A stretch of DNA of 7,317 bases from Saprospiraceae bacterium (GTDB taxonomy: Bacteria > Bacteroidota > Bacteroidia > Chitinophagales > Saprospiraceae), in NCBI GenBank assembly GCA_004297645.1, contig SCUG01000384.1, positions 1 to 7,317 on the forward strand. The letters are read 5' to 3'. Shown here piece by piece: positions 1 through 4,799 of this stretch. The notes below the pieces were generated by a model. The model made no database searches. It was not told the origin of the DNA and saw nothing but the letters and a program-made list of their open reading frames with translations. Each line of letters opens with the position of its first letter. The first letter of the stretch is position 1. Position numbers and translations under genes: made by a program.

Positions 1-8
1 AAACGCAT

Positions 9-25
9 CCCGGCATTTTGCCGGG
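9..25. repeat. Short perfect hairpin
   Basis: CCCGGCA at 9-15 and TGCCGGG at 19-25 are exact reverse complements around a TTT loop. Neither strand has a T run directly after the stem in reading direction (AAAAA follows on the plus strand), so it does not qualify as a standard intrinsic terminator from what is visible. It may belong to a gene lying left of the window. Confidence 0.5.
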
Positions 26-197
26 AAAAACCCTGCCGCTCGAAAAACTCTACCCTGATTTTTTGAATGGATACGCTGAAAGTTGCCTGTAAGCCCGGGA
101 GCGTTCGAGTGTGGCGGCGGCCCCAATGCTGCGGCGTTTGGCTTCGATGTCACGGCGGCGGCAGATTAGAGTTTGGACGTGGGTTCCTTGAACACTT

Positions 198-221
198 GCC
201 GCAATCCTATCTAAAAATAGC
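198..221 (-). repeat. Degenerate solo CRISPR repeat (half repeat)
   Basis: This segment matches the first 24 bases (plus-strand reading) of the array repeat at 21 positions, with an unbroken identical run of 14 bases at 205-218. The three differences are at 199, 204 and 219. The remaining 12 bases of the repeat are not recognisable. In crRNA orientation (minus strand) the conserved part is the 3' half, including a handle that would read ATTGCGGC instead of ACTGCGAC. It lies about 970 bases from the nearest array repeat, in the same orientation, with the HEPN/MNT pair between them. It is probably a relic of an older or longer array. A regulatory crRNA-like element is a weaker alternative. Confidence 0.75.
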
Positions 222-238
222 CTCCCCCGGAAGGCTAT
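217..238. repeat. Hairpin fused to the degenerate CRISPR repeat
   Basis: ATAGCCT at 217-223 and AGGCTAT at 232-238 are exact reverse complements with an 8-base loop. The left arm overlaps the end of the degenerate CRISPR repeat, and a run of five T follows at 251-255 on the plus strand, 12 bases past the stem. The spacing is too long for a typical intrinsic terminator, though a weak terminator for a plus-strand transcript cannot be excluded. Confidence 0.5.
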
Positions 239-255
239 CTCACAAGTAGCTTTTT

Positions 256-335
256 GACAAGATTGACAGGATGAACACGCTCTGGCCAAGTGATAATCAA
301 AAGTGGAAAATCCTGCTAATTCTGTGAATCCTGTC
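256..335. repeat. Imperfect inverted repeat of ACAGGAT-type units
   Basis: The left arm at 256-279 begins GACAAGATTGACAGGATGAA. The reverse complement of the right arm at 312-335 begins GACAGGATTCACAGAATTAG. The arms agree at about three quarters of positions and are separated by 32 bases. Each arm itself has a period of about 9 bases built on ACAGGAT. Short runs of this kind resemble dispersed intergenic repeats of unknown function seen in several bacterial groups. It sits just downstream of the MNT gene. Confidence 0.5.
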
Positions 336-424
336 TATTTCAGACTTTTGATTCAGCATCAGGCGCACCTCACCTCACCGCCTGGGGCAGGGGGAGGCGC
401 TGAAACCGTGGAAAAAGAAACAGC

Positions 425-751
425 TCATGCGGCTGCCCGGATTTCAATCCCTTCTTTTCTCACAATGTCGAGCAGGGGCGACATGGTGTCTTCTAAAAAC
501 TGACGGCTGCCAACCATGAATGGTTCGATGCGAACATCCGCCTGCTTCGTCAGGCTCCAAGCTTTCCCCAACAGCCAGATGTTTCGCTGGTCGAACATGG
601 GAGACACCAGCATGAGGTCTATGTCGCTGTCATCCCTGGCAATCCCTTTGGCATGGCTGCCAAAGAGAATCGCCTTTTCGATGTCTATGCCTTCCTGCTC
701 AAGGATTTCCAAGTATTTTCTTACCGCTATTACAACTTCTCTTTTAGCCAT
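425..751 (-). CDS. MNT-type nucleotidyltransferase (HEPN/MNT antitoxin)
   Basis: The 108-residue protein is a minimal nucleotidyltransferase of the type paired with HEPN toxins. It shows the motif GS-X10-DXD, with G31-S32 followed by D43 and D45 in the segment SDIDL. A possible third acidic position lies in the RIEPF segment (E76). In characterised pairs the MNT partner neutralises the HEPN RNase by adding AMP to it, and it acts in the cytoplasm. The length is normal for the family and nothing is broken. The ATG at 749-751 lies inside the 3' end of the upstream HEPN frame, a 22-base overlap that implies translational coupling in the ancestral pair. Because the HEPN gene is disrupted, this looks like an orphaned antitoxin. 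The family call is strong; the present role is inferred. Confidence 0.88.
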   Translation of the reverse strand: MAKREVVIAVRKYLEILEQEGIDIEKAILFGSHAKGIARDDSDIDLMLVSPMFDQRNIWLLGKAWSLTKQADVRIEPFMVGSRQFLEDTMSPLLDIVRKEGIEIRAAA

Positions 752-1106
752 GACAGCATGGTTTTAGTTTTTTCAAAAATGGCGTCCACCTCGCTTTGGC
801 TTGGCTCCACAGGATAAAAAGCAGGATATCAGCCTTCAATTTGATAGACCATCAGGACGCCTAAAAACGCTTCGCCGGGCGGAGGAAGCAGCAGGTTGGT
901 TTTGGTCAGCAGCAAGGTAAGGTTGTGCGTCCTGGGAGGATGCTCCGTAGTTTCTTTGACAATGTGGGCTTTGAGTATTTTTCGATGGCCAGGTGGCAGA
1001 AAAACAGCCCCGGCAAAACCCTTTTTTGGCCTACCAGCAACCCGGCTGTTGCCATGTCGTACTCTGCCATTTCCTGCCAATATTGAACTTGCCTGCCTAC
1101 GTCCAT
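730..1106 (-). pseudogene. HEPN-domain toxin, broken by frameshift and nonsense codon
   Basis: Translation from the ATG at 1104-1106 gives a HEPN N-terminus (residues 1-43, with YWQEMAEYD and FFCHLAIEK). It then leaves frame at a run of five A (plus-strand T run 978-982). Restoring one A continues as ILKAHIVKE, PPRTHNL and VYQIEG. Next comes an in-frame TGA (829-831) where the family normally has arginine in an RYP motif, so a CGA to TGA change is likely. The frame continues past it through MLSWLKEKL to a TAA at 730-732. The reconstructed product is 125 residues, close to the usual HEPN length, and it overlaps the MNT start as intact pairs do. HEPN partners of MNT proteins are RNase toxins, and this copy should be inactive. 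A sequencing error could explain one lesion but less easily both. Confidence 0.85.
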
Positions 1107-1123
1107 GATGGTTCAATTTATAG

Positions 1124-1155
1124 CAAATGTAGAAACTTCTGATGTTCCTGGCAAT
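1124..1155 (-). promoter_or_regulatory. Bacteroidetes-type promoter for the HEPN/MNT pair
   Basis: On the minus strand TACATTTG (1124-1131) matches the Bacteroidetes -7 consensus TAnnTTTG exactly. ATTG (1152-1155) stands 20 bases upstream, where a TTTG-like -33 element is expected. The predicted start of transcription falls just upstream of the HEPN ATG at 1106. The match is by eye and the elements are short, but position and spacing fit well. Confidence 0.5.
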
Positions 1156-1190
1156 CATTCGGCCTCCTGCTGCGCTTCGCCCGGAGTTCC

Positions 1191-1848
1191 GTCGCAGTCC
1201 TATCTAAAAATGGCGGGCACTCTGACAGTGATGAAAGAAGCTACAAAGCATTACGTATTGTCGCAGTCCTATCTAAAAATGGCGGGCACTCTGACACGTC
1301 GCCTGTCAACCCGGTGACCAAGTATTGTGTCGCAGTCCTATCTAAAAATGGCGGGCACTCTGACGCATCTTTGAAAAATCCATAGTCATTATGAAAAGTC
1401 GCAGTCCTATCTAAAAATGGCGGGCACTCTGACGAAACTTACCCCTTCTCAGCACACAATACAACTGTCGCAGTCCTATCTAAAAATGGCGGGCACTCTG
1501 ACAGATTCTGTTCGTGGCTCTTGTCACATTGGTGTCGCAGTCCTATCTAAAAATGGCGGGCACTCTGACGCGAAGGAGCGACCAACAAACTTGAAAGATA
1601 AGAGTCGCAGTCCTATCTAAAAATGGCGGGCACTCTGACATGTTCGCAGTAAATACAGATACAAATACAGATGTCGCAGTCCTATCTAAAAATGGCGGGC
1701 ACTCTGACAACCGATTTTTTTGGGTTGTAATCTTTTGGGTTGTCGCAGTCCTATCTAAAAATGGCGGGCACTCTGACTTGCATCTCAGAACCTGACCGCT
1801 GGTCAGCTCAATGTCGCAGTCCTATCTAAAAATGGCGGGCACTCTGAC
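1191..1848 (-). CRISPR. CRISPR array, 10 repeats and 9 spacers
   Basis: Ten identical 36-base repeats start at 1191, 1260, 1329, 1398, 1467, 1534, 1604, 1673, 1742 and 1813. On the plus strand each begins GTCGCAGTCC and ends CACTCTGAC. Spacers are 33, 33, 33, 33, 31, 34, 33, 33 and 35 bases long from left to right. Transcription from the minus strand is favoured for three reasons: the cas genes run that way, cas2 lies immediately upstream on that side, and the minus-strand repeat ends in ACTGCGAC, which resembles the common ATTGAAAC-type 8-base 5' handle of crRNAs. The repeat ends are imperfect inverted repeats (GTCGCAGT against ACTCTGAC), giving a possible hairpin for Cas6. No terminal repeat is degenerate. 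Under this orientation the newest spacer is 1778-1812. Confidence 0.97.
1778..1812 (-). other. Leader-proximal spacer containing a palindrome
   Basis: This 35-base spacer is the longest in the array and lies next to the presumed leader, so it would be the most recently acquired. It contains CTGACC (1792-1797) and GGTCAG (1801-1806), exact reverse complements around a 3-base loop. The source DNA therefore probably had a hairpin there, such as a terminator or operator. No source can be named from the sequence. Confidence 0.6.
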
Positions 1849-1931
1849 CCTTCCAATCACGTAAGTAATTCAAGGCCAGTCGGATAATGATGGAAGAGCT
1901 GTAAAGATTTTCCGGCATATTATGCAAATGG
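1849..1931 (-). promoter_or_regulatory. Putative CRISPR leader
   Basis: The 83 bases between the cas2 stop and the first repeat (in minus-strand order) are the only candidate leader if the array reads with the cas genes. They are richer in A and T than the opposite array flank, which is GC-rich near 1161-1190. They contain the small palindrome GCATATTATGC at 1915-1925. No clear TAnnTTTG promoter is visible, so the array may be transcribed by read-through from the cas operon or by a weaker promoter. The leader is short compared with many systems. Confidence 0.5.
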
Positions 1932-2234
1932 TCAAAAAAACAAAGTGTTGGGTGGGTCGATGAGTTCGTCATAATTGAACCTTGGTTCGCCGATGACGGT
2001 CATGCCCCGGAGGTCAGACGGGGGCAAATTTAAGATAATAACGCTATTTTCCGCAGGGGGATAGCGGGCTATTTCTGTGGTGAGCCAAAGTTGGAGTTTG
2101 GCGAGGCGAGGATTGTCTAACTCGCCGGCAAAGACGGACCATTGCAGGCGTTCGAGGCCGGCTTCGAGGAGCTTGGTGGCGATTTTGGTGCGGAGGGCGT
2201 CCTTTTCGATGTCGTAGCAAATTAACCAAGGCAT
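1932..2234 (-). CDS. cas2: CRISPR-associated endoribonuclease/integration subunit Cas2
   Basis: The 100-residue protein is a full-length Cas2. It begins with the family's first strand and acidic residue (WLICYDIEKD, with D8), followed by the helix and turn around TKIATKLLEAGLERLQWSVF. Cas2 forms the dimer at the centre of the Cas1-Cas2 complex that captures fragments of foreign DNA and inserts them at the leader end of the array. The start is the ATG at 2232-2234. That start directly follows a heptanucleotide tandem repeat, which fills the 32-base gap after cas1. The gene ends 83 bases before the first repeat, which places the adaptation genes next to the leader. The size and motifs leave little doubt about the family. 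Confidence 0.96.
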   Translation of the reverse strand: MPWLICYDIEKDALRTKIATKLLEAGLERLQWSVFAGELDNPRLAKLQLWLTTEIARYPPAENSVIILNLPPSDLRGMTVIGEPRFNYDELIDPPNTLFF

Positions 2235-2235
2235 G

Positions 2236-2277
2236 GAGTTATGAGTTATGAGTTATGAGTTGTGAGTTATGAGTATA
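2236..2277. repeat. Heptanucleotide tandem repeat at the cas1-cas2 junction
   Basis: Six consecutive 7-base units run GAGTTAT, GAGTTAT, GAGTTAT, GAGTTGT, GAGTTAT, GAGTATA on the plus strand. They cover the whole cas1-cas2 intergenic gap and extend into the cas1 3' end, supplying its last codons and its TAA stop (2267-2269). A 7-base unit does not preserve frame, so unit gain or loss would change the spacing between the genes and could alter the Cas1 C-terminus. Confidence 0.9.
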
Positions 2278-3217
2278 GGGGGCGCTTCCGCAGCTCGTTG
2301 GCGAACTGCTGGGCATAGCGGTAGATGTGGTTTTTGTTGGACAGGCGGCGGCCATCGTACTGGGTGGTGGTTTCCATGAAATCGTTGAACAAGGGGATGA
2401 TGAAGCGCTTGCCGGCTTTGTTGAGGAACACGCCGCCGTCCTTATTATCGAAGAAGGCCAGGGGAGCGATTTCATCCTGGAGGCAAGCCTCGATGAGCAG
2501 GCGGTCCACCCAGGGGCGGAAGGGTTCGATGAGGTCGAATGCGAGAGTAGGCTTGTCGTATTGGCCGGCATGGAGCACGCCGAGGTAGGGGTCGAGGCCG
2601 GCGGCGAAGAGGGCGCCTTCCACCACGGGGTAAAGCATGCCGTAGAGGTAGTTGAGCGTGGCGTTGAAAGGGTCGAGGGCGGGGCGGCGGCTGCGGGTGC
2701 CGGCGTGGAGGCCTGGGGGCAGGCAGGGAGCCACTGCCTGCCAATAGCAGCGGGCGATGCTGCCCTCGATACCCATCAGGGAGTTGCTGCACAGTGCCGG
2801 TGGCTGCCCGGTCAGCTCGCCGTAACCGGCAGCGAGGGTGTGCATATCGCCCATCGCCACGCCGAGGTCATCAGCCAGGCCGGGCCGCCGGTTTTTCAGC
2901 CAATGCAGCAGGGCCGCCTTGCCCTCCGTTTTTTCCATAAAAAGGCGCACCAACCAAGCCGTGGCATCCACGGAACCAACGAACAAAGCCTGCTGCCGCC
3001 GCAGTTCGGCCAGGCTGCTGAAATACGGACTCCACAGCCGCGCCTCCGCCTCGCCCATCCTGTTGAAAAACAAAATGGGAATCTGGTGGCGGGCGGCGAG
3101 CATCACTGCTTTAGAGCTGAGGGTGCACGCCGCCGTCACGGCAGCTTCCGCCTGCATGCAGCGCCCCAAACAAGCTCTAATGCAAGCGGTGCAAAAAGGA
3201 GAGGTTTGCCTTTGCAC
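2267..3217 (-). CDS. cas1: CRISPR-associated integrase Cas1, altered N-terminus
   Basis: Cas1 is the integrase that inserts new spacers with Cas2. The metal-binding catalytic set is present: E151 in LMGIEGSIAR, H216 in YLGVLHAGQY, and D228 with E231 in AFDLIEPFRP. The core DPFNATLNYLYG segment follows at 182-193. Similarity to Cas1 begins only near residue 21 (MQAEAAVTAACTLSSKAVML). Typical proteins have about 45 residues before LSSKA, but here it starts at residue 33 and the first 20 residues are cysteine-rich and unlike the family. A TAA two codons before the GTG start blocks any in-frame extension. The GTG lies inside a palindrome, so an ATG start at 3155-3157 (296 residues) is an alternative. 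The gene starts 55 bases after cas6. Fold and active site look intact; the N-terminal strands probably are not. Confidence 0.93.
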   Translation of the reverse strand: MQRQTSPFCTACIRACLGRCMQAEAAVTAACTLSSKAVMLAARHQIPILFFNRMGEAEARLWSPYFSSLAELRRQQALFVGSVDATAWLVRLFMEKTEGKAALLHWLKNRRPGLADDLGVAMGDMHTLAAGYGELTGQPPALCSNSLMGIEGSIARCYWQAVAPCLPPGLHAGTRSRRPALDPFNATLNYLYGMLYPVVEGALFAAGLDPYLGVLHAGQYDKPTLAFDLIEPFRPWVDRLLIEACLQDEIAPLAFFDNKDGGVFLNKAGKRFIIPLFNDFMETTTQYDGRRLSNKNHIYRYAQQFANELRKRPLYS

Positions 3218-3228
3218 CGCTTACATTA
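3178..3228. repeat. 51-base palindrome at the cas1 start
   Basis: The arms 3184-3195 and 3211-3222 are perfect 12-base reverse complements (AAGCGGTGCAAA and TTTGCACCGCTT). After one mismatch, pairing continues for five more bases on each side (3178-3182 with 3224-3228). The loop is 15 bases. On the minus-strand transcript this is a strong hairpin between cas6 and cas1, containing the GTG start of cas1 in an arm. It has no T run after it, so it is not an obvious intrinsic terminator. It could lower cas1-cas2 translation, mark an RNA processing site, or be a small inserted palindromic element. Confidence 0.9.
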
Positions 3229-3272
3229 CTGGCTTTCAAATTCCAATGATGTCAATGAACGTGTTGCCCGCC

Positions 3273-4091
3273 TCAGGACGTCCTGACCGGGAATTGGCAC
3301 CCGAACCCGTGACTGACGGCTTTACCCAGCGCTATGCCTTGGGGCAACAGCATGTTGGTGCAATAAGTGACATTGAGGGCAACCCTGGGCGTATCGTGAT
3401 AGCGCATAAGGCAGGTGGCGTGCAGGTGCAACAGACGGAGGTCGAAACGTTCCGGCAATTGCCAACCGGCGCCTGTGCAGAAGTTCAACAGTTGCCCGGA
3501 CAGTATTTTTTCTAATAAATCAACCCGTGCCCGAAGGTCAGGGCAGTCGAGCCATCGCTGGTAGTTTTCATCGTTGAATGGCAGCCAACGGTTGAGCTGG
3601 TACGCCATCATCTCTTTGGTCATTTGCAGGTAGTGGTCTTTCATGTCGAGACTCTGCAATTGCAGCATGAGGGGTTGGCCTTCCCATTCGATTTCCCAAC
3701 TATTGGTGGCCAGCACTTTCTGAAATGCCGCCACACCTTCGTTCATGGCGAAGATGGCTGCCTTGCCTTTTATGGAACGGTACTGTATGAGCGGGTAACG
3801 AAAGAAGAATTTGCCGGTTGTCTGTTGTCCGTTGTTGGGTGCCGTCGGCACGCCGAATTCATCAGCATTGCCGGCGGCAACCAATGCTTCCGTCTCCACG
3901 GCTTTCAGTTGCTGGCGATTGTCGTGGTTGTGAAACAGGTCGTTTTCCAGCCCGGCCAATTCAACGAAAGCGCTCCGCCAAGCGGGGATTTCATTCCCTC
4001 TGACGAGGAGGTCGAAGGTAGCGGTGAGGAGGCGGATAAGGTGGGATTGTTGACCTTCGGGCAATTGTTTGTCCTGTTTTGTTTTTTCCAT
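3273..4091 (-). CDS. cas6: CRISPR RNA endonuclease Cas6
   Basis: The protein resembles Cas6 enzymes of Bacteroidetes, which cut the repeat RNA of the array transcript to leave an 8-base 5' handle on each crRNA. Visible landmarks are NDLFHNHD (50-57), FRYPLIQYRSIKGKAAI (97-113) and the C-terminal glycine-rich loop GIALGKAVSHGFG (252-264) that binds RNA. The ATG at 4089-4091 (272 residues) is preferred, since it starts 2 bases after the upstream stop. A TTG at 4095-4097 would add two residues. In the family as I know it, the DLFHNH segment is followed closely by the RYPLIQYK segment. Here about 35 extra residues (58-93) separate them, ending in the low-complexity PNNGQQTT. The catalytic residues cannot be assigned by eye. 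Confidence 0.85.
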   Translation of the reverse strand: MEKTKQDKQLPEGQQSHLIRLLTATFDLLVRGNEIPAWRSAFVELAGLENDLFHNHDNRQQLKAVETEALVAAGNADEFGVPTAPNNGQQTTGKFFFRYPLIQYRSIKGKAAIFAMNEGVAAFQKVLATNSWEIEWEGQPLMLQLQSLDMKDHYLQMTKEMMAYQLNRWLPFNDENYQRWLDCPDLRARVDLLEKILSGQLLNFCTGAGWQLPERFDLRLLHLHATCLMRYHDTPRVALNVTYCTNMLLPQGIALGKAVSHGFGCQFPVRTS

Positions 4092-4093
4092 TT

Positions 4094-4789
4094 TCAAAGC
4101 ATTTTCTGGTAGCGGATGGCACTCATCAGGTTGCCGTAAATTTGCGAGCGGAAATTGGCGGCAGAGGTGTTCGGATTGTCAACATCTCTTGGAATGTTGA
4201 GTTTGAAAGTGACCAAAACGGCTTTCTCAGGCATGGATTTTACAACTGCCTTCACGTCATCTTCTGTTAAAGTGCCACCTTCATTGTCCATGAAATAAAC
4301 GTCAACATTGTCCTCCTTTTTCACCTTGGACACGTCCGTTAAAATCCTTTTGGTGAAGCCTAATTTTTTCAAATGCACCGCAGCAAACGTGGAATTGGCA
4401 GGCAGGATGGCGATACGGGTGCTCTCTCTCAATAGCGCTTCCTCCCCTTTCAGGTTTTCTTCGGCATATTCGAGCGCCGCTCTGTATGCGCTGAAAAACA
4501 AACCGATGATGCCGATTAACGTCACGGGAATCCCCCAAATGAAGACGTTGAAATCTTTGCGCAACTCTTGGTCGGTTTTGTGCAACTCGTTTCGCAACGC
4601 TTCAATCTTAACGTCATCGGTGGTCAGGCTGTCGATGTTGGTTTTGCCCAAGGTTGTTTCAATGGCAGTCAATCGAAGCTCGAAGCCTTGAAAATGTTGC
4701 CGGTGAAACCACCAGGCGCCAATCCAGGTCAGGAGGAAGGTCATCACAATCATCACAATCATCCAGAGCAAGTGTCTTTTTTTTATCAT
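4094..4789 (-). CDS. Two-helix membrane protein in the type III-A operon
   Basis: I do not recognise this 231-residue family. It has a basic N-terminus (KKRH), a hydrophobic helix at about 7-28, a hydrophilic predicted helical stretch at about 33-80, a second helix at about 82-102, and a soluble domain at 124-231. By the positive-inside rule both the N-terminus and the C-terminal domain face the cytoplasm. The C-terminal domain alternates strands and helices (RIAILPANS, NVDVYFMDNE, KAVLVTFKL) and ends with ANFRSQIYGNLMSAIRYQ, which looks like a conserved motif. The gene starts 10 bases after csm5 and ends 2 bases before cas6, so it is co-transcribed with them. The layout of helices plus a cytosolic sensor-like domain recalls cyclic-oligoadenylate-gated membrane effectors of type III systems, but homology to Csx23 or Cam1 is not shown. 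An A8 tract lies in codons 2-5. Confidence 0.8.
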   Translation of the reverse strand: MIKKRHLLWMIVMIVMTFLLTWIGAWWFHRQHFQGFELRLTAIETTLGKTNIDSLTTDDVKIEALRNELHKTDQELRKDFNVFIWGIPVTLIGIIGLFFSAYRAALEYAEENLKGEEALLRESTRIAILPANSTFAAVHLKKLGFTKRILTDVSKVKKEDNVDVYFMDNEGGTLTEDDVKAVVKSMPEKAVLVTFKLNIPRDVDNPNTSAANFRSQIYGNLMSAIRYQKML

Positions 4790-4799
4790 TTTTCAGAAT

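Larger units (their letters stand above)
1..424. other. Gene-poor flank with repeats and hairpins
   Basis: No reading frame here looks like a known protein. The open frames are short (79 residues or fewer) and have arginine- and cysteine-rich compositions typical of chance translation of GC-rich DNA. What can be seen is a perfect hairpin at 9-25, a degenerate CRISPR repeat at 198-221 that runs into a second hairpin at 217-238, and an imperfect inverted repeat at 256-335. The stretch lies downstream of the MNT gene in its transcription direction, and no convincing terminator follows that gene. It looks like an accumulation of decayed sequence at the trailer side of the CRISPR locus. Confidence 0.55.

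Noticed and set aside
198..238. tracrRNA-like anti-repeat
   Set aside because: The degenerate repeat is in the same orientation as the array rather than complementary to its transcript, and no Cas9 or Cas12 gene is present in this type III locus.
50..289. Minus-strand 79-codon frame in the left flank
   Set aside because: It has no recognisable motif, an arginine- and alanine-rich chance composition, and it crosses the degenerate repeat and its hairpin.
829..1158. 109-codon minus-strand frame taken as a gene in its own right
   Set aside because: Only its second half is HEPN-like. It is the frameshifted continuation of the HEPN gene that starts at 1106, and its first half is out-of-frame sequence.
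871..1184. Possible inverted similarity between the HEPN 3' half (CCTGCTGCTTCCTCCGCCCGG on the minus strand) and 1166-1184 on the plus strand
   Set aside because: The match needs gaps and is GC-rich simple sequence, so chance similarity is likely.
1105..1620. Plus-strand open frames through the CRISPR array with repeated SQSYLKMAGTLT segments
   Set aside because: The repeated peptide is only the translation of the CRISPR repeat.
2327..3286. Long plus-strand open frame of 319 codons opposite cas1
   Set aside because: It is antisense to a clear cas1 with intact catalytic residues, and its alanine-, glycine- and valine-rich composition fits a shadow of GC-rich coding DNA.
2838..3515. Plus-strand open frame across the cas1-cas6 junction
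   Set aside because: It runs antisense through two recognised genes and shows no family motif.
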